This document shows positions 40,280 to 47,627 of a DNA stretch of 64,000 nucleotides, one piece after another. Below the pieces are notes generated by a model that saw only the letters and a list, made by a program, of their open reading frames with translations, was not told the origin of the DNA and did no database searches. The DNA comes from VRUE01 sp963737575 (GTDB lineage: Bacteria; Actinomycetota; Thermoleophilia; Solirubrobacterales; 70-9). A program made the translations under genes and the position numbers. The stretch is from the NCBI GenBank assembly GCA_963737575.1, contig CAVTTJ010000005.1, positions 248,001 to 312,000 of the forward strand, read 5' to 3'. Numbering within the stretch: the stretch's first letter is position 1; every line of letters begins with the position of its first letter.

Positions 40280-40786
40280 TCAGCCGGTCCGTACCTCGGC
40301 CGAGAGCCGGGGCGGGGTCGAGAGGGTCTGGAACACGGTGCAGTAGCGCTCCGTCAGCTTCAGCAACGTCTCGATCTCCTCCTCGCCGGCCTCGGTCTCG
40401 AGGTCGAAGAAGAGCCGGATCGAGCGGAAGCCGACCGGCGCGTCGCGATCGACGGCGAGGGTGCCGCGGAAATCGAGGTCGCCCTCGGCGCTGACCCTCC
40501 CGTCGGCGATCGAGATCCCGAGCGAGGTGGCGACCGCGGAGAGCGTCACGCCGGCGCAGGCGACGAGCGCCTCGAGCAGCATGTCGCCCGAGCAGAGCAG
40601 GGTGCCGTCGCCGCCCGCGGCCGGGTGGAGGCCGGCGGCGGCGATCGCGCGCCCGGTCCCGACCGAGCAGGTCACGCCTTCCCCGAGCGCCCCGTCCGCC
40701 CGCAGCGTGACCAGGGCCGCCTCCGGGCTCTCGGCGTAGCGCTCCTTCAGCGGTGTCTGTATCGAGCGGAGCTGGTCGCGGTCCAT
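40280..40786 (-). CDS. OsmC/Ohr family protein
   Basis: OsmC-type thiol peroxidase fold: the first catalytic Cys in LLEALVACAGVTLSAVA and the second in LLKLTERYCTVFQTL. It may reduce organic hydroperoxides. Family members of this length that are fused or adjacent to hydrolases are often uncharacterised. It lies between the P450 (upstream) and MBL (downstream) genes. Confidence 0.82.
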   Translation of the reverse strand: MDRDQLRSIQTPLKERYAESPEAALVTLRADGALGEGVTCSVGTGRAIAAAGLHPAAGGDGTLLCSGDMLLEALVACAGVTLSAVATSLGISIADGRVSAEGDLDFRGTLAVDRDAPVGFRSIRLFFDLETEAGEEEIETLLKLTERYCTVFQTLSTPPRLSAEVRTG

Positions 40787-40813
40787 GGCGCTCCAGGTTA
40801 GGCGACCCGGCGC

Positions 40814-42169
40814 TCAGCCCAGGGGCCGGTCGAGGATGACCTGGCAGCCCTTCCCGGGGGCGAGCGTGATGTTGCGGACCCGAATCGGTTCCGGGGCGGG
40901 ATCGGCGGCTCGGAGCTCGGCGCGCTCGAGGATCGCCCGCAGGACGACGCGCATCTCGAACTCGGCGAAGGATGCCCCGATGCAGCGGCGGACGCCGCCG
41001 CCGAACGGGATCCAGGCATAGCTGTCGGCCTTGCCCTCGAGGAACCGCTCGGGGCGGAACTCCTGCGGATCGGGGAACAGGTCCTCCCGATAGTGGAGCG
41101 CGGCGATCGCCGCCAGCAGCATGCTGCCCTGCGGGACCTCGTAGCCGCCGATCCGGACCGGCGCGGTCAGCTTGCGGGCGACGTCGACGATCACCGGCCG
41201 CGCCCGCAGCGTCTCCCTGATCGTCGCGTCCAGGTAGGAATCCTCTCCGGCGGCGACCGAGTCGCGCAGGCGGCGGTGAACCCGCGGGGTCCGGAGGGTC
41301 CGCTCCATCGCCCAGGCCAGGCCCGTCGCCGTCGTCTCGTGGCCGGCGCCGAGGACGGTGACGAGCTCGTCGCGGAGCTCCTCGTCGCTCATCGGGCTGC
41401 CGTCCTCGTGGCGGGCGGCGAGCAGCAGCGAGAGGACGTCGTCGCGCTCGGCGCCGCCGGCCCCGACCTCGGCCCGCCGGATCGCGATCTCCTCGTAGAT
41501 GAACTCGTCGAGCGCCGCCCGCGCCCGCACGAACCGCCCCCACGGGCTCCAGCGGCCGAGGTCGCGCTGCAGCATGGGGAAAGCGATGACCGCGTTGACG
41601 CGGGCGCTGAACTCGTCGATCAGGTGACCGAAGCGGGTCAGCCGCCGCTCGTCGTCGACGCCGAAGACCGCGCGCATGATCACCGCCAGGGTGATCCGCT
41701 GGGTGTGGGGCCGCAGCGCGAACGGCTCGCCGACCGGCCAGCGCTCCATCTGCCGCATCGTGATCTCGCGGATCAGGTCGCCGTAGCGGTCGATCCGCTC
41801 GCCGTGGAAGGGCGGCAGCAGCAGCTTGCGCTGCCTCATGTGGGGCTCCTCGTCGAGGGTCAGGACCGAGTTCGGGCCGAGCGCCGGCTCGAGCACGGTC
41901 GCGTTCGCCTCGCCGGCGTGGAACCGCTCGGGCGAGCCGGTGAAGAGCTGCTTGACCAGGGCCGGGTCGGCGACGTAGACGAGGCGGCCGAAGAACGGGA
42001 ACGAGACGGTGAAGACGTCGCCGTAGCGGCGGTGGAGGCCGATCAGGAAGCCGAGCGGGGCACGGGCGTAGCGGACTGCCTGCAGGATGCCGGGCGTCCG
42101 CGGGCCGGGCGGCGCCGGGGCGGCGGGCGCCGGGGCGGGAGAGGGGCGTGAGATCGTCGCCTGCTCCAT
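40814..42169 (-). CDS. Cytochrome P450
   Basis: Haem monooxygenase. I-helix LVTVLGAGHETTATGLAWAM, K-helix ExxR (IRETLR), and the haem ligand in FGGGVRRCIGASFAEFEMR are intact. An Ala/Pro-rich N-terminal tail of about 25 residues precedes the core. ATG 42169 is the best start. The sequence resembles class I bacterial P450s of the CYP110/CYP135-138 type; no ferredoxin or reductase gene is adjacent and the substrate is unknown. Confidence 0.92.
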   Translation of the reverse strand: MEQATISRPSPAPAPAAPAPPGPRTPGILQAVRYARAPLGFLIGLHRRYGDVFTVSFPFFGRLVYVADPALVKQLFTGSPERFHAGEANATVLEPALGPNSVLTLDEEPHMRQRKLLLPPFHGERIDRYGDLIREITMRQMERWPVGEPFALRPHTQRITLAVIMRAVFGVDDERRLTRFGHLIDEFSARVNAVIAFPMLQRDLGRWSPWGRFVRARAALDEFIYEEIAIRRAEVGAGGAERDDVLSLLLAARHEDGSPMSDEELRDELVTVLGAGHETTATGLAWAMERTLRTPRVHRRLRDSVAAGEDSYLDATIRETLRARPVIVDVARKLTAPVRIGGYEVPQGSMLLAAIAALHYREDLFPDPQEFRPERFLEGKADSYAWIPFGGGVRRCIGASFAEFEMRVVLRAILERAELRAADPAPEPIRVRNITLAPGKGCQVILDRPLG

Positions 42170-42206
42170 CGGGAGGACGATACTCCCGCCCGGGGGGCTC
42201 ATCCGC

Positions 42207-43094
42207 TCAGAAGACGATCGTCCTCGCCCCGTCGAGCAGCACCCTGTCGTCGACATGCGCCTTGACCGCGCGGGCGAGGACCAGCCGCTCGATGTCGCGC
42301 CCGATCCGCATCAGGTCCTCGGTCTCGTCGCGGTGGCTGACCCGGGTCACGTCCTGGTCGATGATCGGGCCCGCGTCGAGCTCCTCGGTGACGTAGTGGG
42401 CGGTGGCGCCGATCAGCTTCACGCCCCGCTCGTGGGCGCGGGCGTAGGGGTCGGCGCCGACGAAAGCGGGCAGGAAGCTGTGGTGGATGTTGATCGCCGG
42501 CGCCTCCAGCCGGCGCAGGAACTCGCCGCTCAGCACCTGCATGTAGCGGGCGAGGACGAGCAGGTCCACACCCTCTCCGAGTCGGTCGAGCGCGAGGGCC
42601 TCGGCGCCGGCCCTGTCCCCCGGGTCGACCGGCACATGGTGGTAGGGCAGCCCCAGCGACTCGACCTGCTCGGCGTGGTCGGGGTGGTTGGAGATCACGC
42701 ACACGATCTCGGCCCCGAGCTCGCCGCTGCGCCAGCGCCAGAGGAGGTCGGAGAGGCAGTGGTCCTCGCGCGAGACCATCACCGCGACCCGCTTGCGCTC
42801 GGAGGACTCCGCGAACCGGTGCTCCATCTCGAACGGCTCGCCGATCTCCTCGCGGAACCTGCGCTCCAGGGCGGCGCGCTCGGCCTCGGGAGCCGGCTCG
42901 AAGGCCATCCGCATGAAGAAGCGACCCTCGTGACTCGAGTGCTGATCGGCGTCGACGATGTTGAGCCCGGCGTCGGCCAGGAAGCCGCTGACGGCGGCGA
43001 TCAGCCCGGGCCTGTCAGGGCAGGCGAGGAGCAGCCGCGATGTCCGATGCGCGTCTCCGATCGGCAGATCATCGCCCAAGCGGCCCCGGGACAC
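42207..43094 (-). CDS. purU: Formyltetrahydrofolate deformylase
   Basis: Hydrolyses 10-formyl-THF to formate and THF, balancing one-carbon pools and supplying formate for PurT. An N-terminal ACT domain (LLLACPDRPGLIAAVSGFLADA) is followed by the formyltransferase fold with catalytic INIHHSFLPAFVGADPY and the late Asp in TEELDAGPIIDQDV. GTG start. First gene of the leftward purU-P450-OsmC-MBL operon. Confidence 0.94.
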   Translation of the reverse strand: MSRGRLGDDLPIGDAHRTSRLLLACPDRPGLIAAVSGFLADAGLNIVDADQHSSHEGRFFMRMAFEPAPEAERAALERRFREEIGEPFEMEHRFAESSERKRVAVMVSREDHCLSDLLWRWRSGELGAEIVCVISNHPDHAEQVESLGLPYHHVPVDPGDRAGAEALALDRLGEGVDLLVLARYMQVLSGEFLRRLEAPAINIHHSFLPAFVGADPYARAHERGVKLIGATAHYVTEELDAGPIIDQDVTRVSHRDETEDLMRIGRDIERLVLARAVKAHVDDRVLLDGARTIVF

Positions 43095-43227
43095 CCTGCA
43101 AGACGAGATTCAGATTTGGTTCAGAGGATTTGCGTTGTGCCTGGATTCGTGGCGATTGGCGCAATGAATGTGAGCAATGTGATGGCACTCACTCTGCAAG
43201 GGGGCGAACCCGTCCACGGTTCCCCGC

Positions 43228-43716
43228 TTGCTCAAGAAACCCACATATTCACTTCTCATCCTGCTCGCGGCCCTCGTCCTGCCGGCGGCGGCCATCGCCT
43301 CCGGCGGTGCGGCGGCGAGCGCGCCTCGGATCGGCCTCGCCGACGCTGAGCCCGCCGCGGCCAACCCGCTGATCCGTCCGGTCGCCAACTTCCACCACGC
43401 GATCGCCGTCGGCGTCAGGCGGATCCGCGCCGCCCATCGCCGCGAACGGCGCGAGCACAGCGAATCGTTCGCGGCGCTGCCCGGGGGGGTCTCGCAGTCC
43501 ACCCTCGATGCGATCGCCTCCTGCGAGTCGGGCGGCGATCCGACGATCGTCTCCTCGGACGGGACCTATCGCGGCAAGTACCAGTTCACGTACGAAACCT
43601 GGGCCTCCGTCGGCGGCAGCGGCGACCCCGCCACCGCGCCCGAGGCCGAGCAGGACTACCGGGCCGCGCTGCTGTACACGAGCTCGGGGTCCAGCCCCTG
43701 GCCCGTCTGCGGCTGA
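43228..43716 (+). CDS. Secreted resuscitation-promoting-factor-like transglycosylase
   Basis: Signal peptide (YSLLILLAALVLPAAAIASG), a spacer, then an Rpf/transglycosylase-like domain: LDAIASCESGGDPTIVSSDG with the catalytic Glu, YRGKYQFTYETWASVGG and the closing SSPWPVCG whose Cys pairs with the first. Such lysozyme-like enzymes cleave peptidoglycan glycan strands and promote regrowth in Actinobacteria. TTG is the only usable start; the frame is closed upstream at 43180-43182. No strong ribosome site is visible. Confidence 0.85.
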   Translation: MLKKPTYSLLILLAALVLPAAAIASGGAAASAPRIGLADAEPAAANPLIRPVANFHHAIAVGVRRIRAAHRRERREHSESFAALPGGVSQSTLDAIASCESGGDPTIVSSDGTYRGKYQFTYETWASVGGSGDPATAPEAEQDYRAALLYTSSGSSPWPVCG

Positions 43717-43726
43717 GCGCTCGAGC

Positions 43727-43750
43727 GGCAGGGGCCGCCCGGCCCCTGCC
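43727..43750 (+). terminator. Hairpin after the Rpf-like gene
   Basis: Perfect 10-bp stem (43727-43736 with 43741-43750) and 4-base loop, starting 11 bases after the stop codon. There is no T-run, so termination would be factor-assisted or weak. It lies 15 bases before mini-gene copy 3. Confidence 0.5.
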
Positions 43751-43765
43751 CTACGATCAATCTCG

Positions 43766-43837
43766 ATGAGCGCGGAGAGAGCAAGCGTCCATATCTGTCT
43801 CATCGCGCGGCGGGCGAAGCGCGAGGTCTTGGTTTGA
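43766..43837 (+). CDS. Mini-gene (23 aa), copy 3, coupled to HD-domain gene
   Basis: Reads MSAERASVHICLI and ends RAKREVLV. The stop TGA overlaps the downstream TTG start (TTGA). GAGG in its 3' part lies 7 bases before that TTG. Unlike copy 2, it follows an intergenic hairpin, so it is probably near the 5' end of a transcript. No clear ribosome site precedes its own ATG. Same cassette as at 16154 and 30070. Confidence 0.58.
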   Translation: MSAERASVHICLIARRAKREVLV

Positions 43838-44682
43838 ACGACGAGCGAGTTCCCGCTCCGGACCCAGAGGGGCCGACTCGCAAGCCGCTCAGCGAGGCCA
43901 TCGAGGAGGCGACCGTCCGGGCGCCGACCCGCGGCAATCGCAAGCTCGAGAGCTTCCTGGCGGCGGTCAACTCCGACGAGCAGGTCCGCGCCTGGTGGTA
44001 CATGGCGCAGATCCACGCCGAAAGGCTGGGGATGTCGGACCACTCCTGGGTCCACATGCAGATCGTCCTCAACATCGCCCTGCGGTTGCTGCGGCTGCTG
44101 GTCAAAGACGGCGTCGAGCCGGCGGTCGTGGCCGACCACGGGATGTCGACGCGCGACGCCGAGGTGGTCGTCGCCGGCGGCGCCCTGCTTCACGACGTCG
44201 GAATGTCGATCCACCGCAACGACCACGAGGCCTACAGCCTCTTCCTCGCCTCCGGTGCCCTCGACCGGCTGCTCGCCGGCTCCTACAAGGAGCCGAAACG
44301 CACGGTCGTCGCCGCCGAGATCCTGCACGCGATCATCGGCCACCGGCGCCGTGGCGAGCCCTACACCGTGGAGGCCGGGGTCGTCCGCGTCGCCGACGCC
44401 CTCGACATGGCCCAGGGGCGAACCCGGATCCCGATGGAGGCCGGCCGCGAGGGCATCCACTCGATCTCGGCGGCGGCGATCGACGAGGTTCGGATCGAGT
44501 CCGGCGAGGGCCGGGCCGTCCGGATCGAGATCGAGCTCAACAACTCGGCCGGGATCTTCCAGGTTGATGACCTTCTGGCGACGAAGATCCGCGGCACGCC
44601 GCTCGAGGGCCGGGTCGAGGTCGTCGCGAAGATCGAGGGGGAGAGCGAGAAACGTCTGCTCTCCGGGTTCACCCTGGAGTAG
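43834..44682 (+). CDS. HD-domain phosphohydrolase
   Basis: Metal-dependent phosphohydrolase of the HD superfamily: an early His in MSDHSWVHMQIVLNIALRLL, the HD pair in GGALLHDVGMSIHRNDHE, a further His in EILHAIIGHRR, and the closing Asp in VRVADALDMAQGR. The C-terminal part (about 200-280) is a strand-rich domain. The substrate, perhaps a nucleotide, is unknown. TTG start overlaps mini-gene copy 3. Confidence 0.78.
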   Translation: MNDERVPAPDPEGPTRKPLSEAIEEATVRAPTRGNRKLESFLAAVNSDEQVRAWWYMAQIHAERLGMSDHSWVHMQIVLNIALRLLRLLVKDGVEPAVVADHGMSTRDAEVVVAGGALLHDVGMSIHRNDHEAYSLFLASGALDRLLAGSYKEPKRTVVAAEILHAIIGHRRRGEPYTVEAGVVRVADALDMAQGRTRIPMEAGREGIHSISAAAIDEVRIESGEGRAVRIEIELNNSAGIFQVDDLLATKIRGTPLEGRVEVVAKIEGESEKRLLSGFTLE

Positions 44683-44940
44683 CTACCCGAACCGGTTCAG
44701 GTCGTACTGCCGCATTTCCTTCCGCTTCTCGAGCTTGGCCTGGATCACCGAGAGGACGATCGGCAGCGCCACGAAGAAGATGATGACCCCGAAGCAGAAG
44801 AAGGTGACGGTTTTGTCGGTCAGCGGGCCGGCGAGGCCGGTCCCGTTCTCGGCCAGGGCTGCCGGCGCGGCGACGAGCGAGATCACGATCGCCGCGAGGA
44901 GGGCGGACGCCAGACGGGCGCTTCGAGTCGACCTGGCCAC
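44683..44940 (-). CDS. Small exported membrane protein
   Basis: 85 residues from the GTG at 44940: a signal peptide (LASALLAAIVISLVAAPAALA), a short outside loop, a second hydrophobic helix (TFFCFGVIIFFVALPIVLSV) and a basic tail. Not recognised. It is convergent with the HD gene and diverges from uppP. Confidence 0.62.
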   Translation of the reverse strand: MARSTRSARLASALLAAIVISLVAAPAALAENGTGLAGPLTDKTVTFFCFGVIIFFVALPIVLSVIQAKLEKRKEMRQYDLNRFG

Positions 44941-44998
44941 GGTTCGCAATCTAGCGCACCGTCGGGCGTCGCCGCTCGGCTCCCCGTAGGCTGCCGCA

Positions 44999-45832
44999 AT
45001 GGCCTGGTGGGAAGCGATCCTCTTCGGCGCCGTCGAGGGGCTCACCGAGTTCCTGCCGATCTCGAGCACCGGGCATCTGACGCTGCTCGAGGCGATTCTC
45101 GGATACCAGACCGACAGCACCGAAATCACCGCCTTCACGGCGATCATCCAGGTCGGCGCCATCGCCGCGACCCTGGTCTTCCTGCGCCGCGACGTGGTCA
45201 GGCTGGCCGCCGCCTGGTTGGGTGGGCTCAGGGACCCTGCGAAGCGCGTCGGCGACTACCGCTTCGCCTGGGCGGTGATCATCGGATCGATCCCGATCGT
45301 GATCGTCGCCGTCGTCTTCAGGCACCAGATCGAGACGACGCTGCGAAGCCTCTGGTTCGTCGCCTGGGCGCTGATCCTCTGGAGCGGGGTGATGTATTAC
45401 GCCGACAGCAGGGCGACGCTGCGCAGGCATGAGTCCGACATCACCTGGCTCGACACCCTGATCATCGGCATCGTCCAGTGCGTGGCGCTGATCCCGGGCG
45501 TCTCGCGATCGGGGGCGACGATGTCCGCCGGCCTCCTGCGCGGGATCGATCGCGTCGCGGTGACGAGACTGTCGTTCTTCCTCGCGATCCCGGCTCTGAC
45601 CGGTGCCGCGATCTTCGAGGGGATCGGAGAATTCAGCAACATCTCTACCGGGGTGGGGTGGGGGCCGACGATCGTCGCAACGGTGGTCAGCTTCGCCGTC
45701 GCCTTCGTGGCCATCGCCTGGCTGCTGCGCTACATCGCCCATCACAACTTCTCGATCTTCATCGCCTACCGGGTGGGCCTCGGCCTGCTGGTCCTGGCTC
45801 TGCTCGCCACCGGCGCCCTCTCACCCACGTGA
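44999..45832 (+). CDS. uppP: Undecaprenyl-diphosphatase (BacA/UppP)
   Basis: Integral membrane phosphatase that recycles undecaprenyl pyrophosphate for peptidoglycan and wall glycopolymer synthesis. The two catalytic signatures are present: EGLTEFLPISSTGHL near residue 13 and IPGVSRSGATMSAGLLRGID. About eight hydrophobic helices; length 277 is typical. Confidence 0.95.
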   Translation: MAWWEAILFGAVEGLTEFLPISSTGHLTLLEAILGYQTDSTEITAFTAIIQVGAIAATLVFLRRDVVRLAAAWLGGLRDPAKRVGDYRFAWAVIIGSIPIVIVAVVFRHQIETTLRSLWFVAWALILWSGVMYYADSRATLRRHESDITWLDTLIIGIVQCVALIPGVSRSGATMSAGLLRGIDRVAVTRLSFFLAIPALTGAAIFEGIGEFSNISTGVGWGPTIVATVVSFAVAFVAIAWLLRYIAHHNFSIFIAYRVGLGLLVLALLATGALSPT

Positions 45833-45933
45833 TTACCGGCGTGTGCTCTGCTCCCGGCCTTCTCAAGCGGGGAGCCACGACGGAGATGTGCGTGGCAGCG
45901 GGGGAGCCGGGGACCGAGAAGGGGTCAGCGAGG

Positions 45934-45966
45934 CGACTCCGGCGTAGCGGCGCTACGCAGGAGTCG
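45934..45966 (+). other. Long hairpin downstream of uppP
   Basis: Two 7-bp stems separated by a single G-A mismatch give a 15-position stem with a 3-base loop (45934-45948 with 45952-45966). It sits 100 bases after uppP within a 438-base gap (45833-46270) that has no credible gene. It may end uppP transcription or be part of a structured leader. No T-run follows. Confidence 0.5.
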
Positions 45967-46033
45967 GGGAGATGGCCCCATGCGATGGATCATCCGGCTC
46001 CATCCGCGCCGCGACCATCGACGGAGTGGCTCT

Positions 46034-46070
46034 AAAAAAAGCGAACGGCCCGGGGCAGTGGGCCGTTCGC
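46034..46070 (-). terminator. Intrinsic terminator for leftward transcription, no matching gene
   Basis: Perfect 11-bp stem (46041-46051 with 46060-46070), 8-base loop, followed on the minus strand by seven Ts (46040-46034). All neighbouring genes run rightward, so it would end an unannotated leftward transcript or block antisense reading. Confidence 0.65.
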
Positions 46071-46183
46071 GGGAGACGGAGAGGAGTCTCGTGAGGACAC
46101 GAGTCTTTCGTGCGTGGGCGGGCGCGGCGTGAACATCCGGAGAACCCCGGTCGCCGGAATTCGCCCAATTTGGTCCGGCACCT

Positions 46184-46199
46184 GTGAATATTCGGTGAA
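46184..46199 (-). promoter_or_regulatory. Candidate Pho box upstream of the response regulator
   Basis: On the minus strand two TTCAC half-sites lie exactly 11 bases apart (plus-strand GTGAA at 46184-46188 and 46195-46199), in the context GTTCACC, the half-site described for actinobacterial PhoP. Similar pairs occur at 47105, 47503 and 54144. Confidence 0.5.
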
Positions 46200-46238
46200 C
46201 GCAGGCACTTCGCGGTGATGGCCGACCCCGCGCATGCA

Positions 46239-46244
46239 TACAAT
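46239..46244 (+). promoter_or_regulatory. Putative -10 element for the response regulator
   Basis: TACAAT, 27 bases before the GTG start at 46271 and 40 bases downstream of the candidate Pho box. No strong -35 is seen, which would fit an activator-dependent promoter. Confidence 0.4.
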
Positions 46245-46270
46245 CGTGCCGCCTCAGTGCCGGTAACAGC

Positions 46271-47071
46271 GTGGCTCATGTGAATACCCAGCAGACCATC
46301 AGGCTCGCGGTCATCGACGACGACAGCGGTTTCGTCACCGTGCTGTCGAAACGCACCCAGGCGGCGGGTTGGCAGCAGCGGACTCTGGGAGGGGGAATCC
46401 CCCCGGAGGAGCTGGTGGCGATGAAGCTCAACGCCCTCCTGCTCGACCCGGCGGTTCTCGGCGAGGAAGGGTGGGCCTATCTCGAGCGGGTCTGCGGGAT
46501 GCTCCCCGACCTCGGCGTGGTCGTCTGCACCGAACGGTCGACTGTCGCCCAGCGGGTGCGCGGCCTACGCCTCGGCGTCGACGACTGGGTCGGCAAGCCG
46601 TGCCACCCCGAAGAGGTCGTCGCCAGGATCGAGGCGGTACTGCGCCGCCGCCGCCGTGCCAGGCCGCAGCTCGAGGCCGGCCCGGTGGTCGCCGGCGAGC
46701 TCGAGATCAGGGCCGACCGCTTCCAGGCCTTCGTCGCCGGCACCAGCCTCGACCTCACCCGCCGCGAGTTCGAGCTGCTGCAGCTGCTGGCAGAGTCCGA
46801 GGGCCAGGTCCTAGAGCGCGAGGCCATCTACCAGCGGGTCTGGGGCTACGCGATGGCCCACGGCGACCGCTCGGTCGACGTCTTCATCCGCAAGTTGCGC
46901 CAGAAGCTCGAGAAGCGGTCCCCGGGATGGCATTACATCCACACCCATTTCGGCGTCGGATACCGGTTCGACCCCGAGTCGGTCTCCGTCAGCGAGGCCG
47001 CCCAGCCCGCGCCGGAGCCGGTCACCGACCTGCTCGAGGCGAAGCGCGAGAGGGCCGCGGCGACGCAGTGA
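46271..47071 (+). CDS. PhoB/OmpR-type response regulator
   Basis: Receiver domain with acidic pocket DDD (residues 16-18), phosphoacceptor Asp59 in LLLDPAVLG, Thr87 and Lys109 (GKP), then a winged-helix DNA-binding domain (LDLTRREFELLQLLAESEGQ, DRSVDVFIRKLRQKLEKRSPG, HFGVGYRF). A 40-residue tail follows. Position immediately before pst genes suggests the phosphate regulator. No histidine kinase gene is found within the window. GTG start. Confidence 0.87.
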   Translation: MAHVNTQQTIRLAVIDDDSGFVTVLSKRTQAAGWQQRTLGGGIPPEELVAMKLNALLLDPAVLGEEGWAYLERVCGMLPDLGVVVCTERSTVAQRVRGLRLGVDDWVGKPCHPEEVVARIEAVLRRRRRARPQLEAGPVVAGELEIRADRFQAFVAGTSLDLTRREFELLQLLAESEGQVLEREAIYQRVWGYAMAHGDRSVDVFIRKLRQKLEKRSPGWHYIHTHFGVGYRFDPESVSVSEAAQPAPEPVTDLLEAKRERAAATQ

Positions 47072-47103
47072 GGGGCCGGGCAGCGGTCCAAGTGTTACTA
47101 GCC

Positions 47104-47121
47104 GTTCACACGAGCTTCACT
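47104..47121 (+). promoter_or_regulatory. Candidate Pho box upstream of the winged-helix gene
   Basis: Two TTCAC half-sites exactly 11 bases apart (47105-47109 and 47116-47120) in the context GTTCAC and CTTCAC, 47 bases before the start at 47168. Confidence 0.5.
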
Positions 47122-47167
47122 TCGGGATAACCGCTCGCCGCTCCGGCGGCGACATCCTCGGTGGCCA

Positions 47168-47497
47168 ATGTCCGTCGAGAACATCGGGGAAGAGCGGATC
47201 GCGGCCGACCGGCTCGAGATCAGGCCGGACGAGCACGCGGCCCTCGTCGACGGGCGGCCGCTGTCGCTGACCGTCCGCGAGCTGCAGATGCTCAGCACCC
47301 TGGCCGCGAACCCGCAGCGGATCATGACCCGCGAGGAGCTCTACGCCGAGATCTGGGGCGGGGAGCCGCGCCGCGACGACCGCTCCGTCGACGTCTATGT
47401 CAGCCGGCTGCGCTCGAAGCTCGGTGAAGTGCTGCCCGGCCTCGACCTGATCCACACGCACAACGGCATCGGCTACCGGTTTTCGCCGGACGGCTGA
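47168..47497 (+). CDS. Stand-alone OmpR/PhoB-type winged-helix protein without receiver
   Basis: 109 residues comprising little more than a trans_reg_C DNA-binding domain: PLSLTVRELQMLSTLAANPQ, MTREELYAEIWGG, DRSVDVYVSRLRSKLGEVLPG and HNGIGYRFSPDG. No phosphorylation domain is present upstream in any frame. It could compete with, or respond independently of, the full-length regulator encoded just before it. It lies between two candidate Pho boxes and directly upstream of pstS. Confidence 0.82.
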   Translation: MSVENIGEERIAADRLEIRPDEHAALVDGRPLSLTVRELQMLSTLAANPQRIMTREELYAEIWGGEPRRDDRSVDVYVSRLRSKLGEVLPGLDLIHTHNGIGYRFSPDG

Positions 47498-47501
47498 TTT
47501 T

Positions 47502-47518
47502 TTACATCTTTTTCACAT
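47502..47518 (+). promoter_or_regulatory. Candidate Pho box upstream of pstS
   Basis: An unusually AT-rich stretch with TACAT (47503-47507) and CACAT (47514-47518), 11 bases apart, preceded by T-runs. It is a weaker match to the TTCAC pairs at the other three sites. It starts 126 bases before the pstS GTG. Confidence 0.4.
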
Positions 47519-47627
47519 TCTCCGCACAAGCGAGTAACAAGCTGCCAGGTGGCCACTGCGAGTGTGGCCTCGGAGATGGGCGGGGATGGCCCCGTTCGCG
47601 TCCAGTCAAACGAAAGAAGGAGATCGT

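Noticed and set aside
43095..43227. c-di-AMP riboswitch before the Rpf-like gene
   Set aside because: Such switches control rpf genes in other Actinobacteria, but the 133 bases do not show the conserved ydaO blocks.
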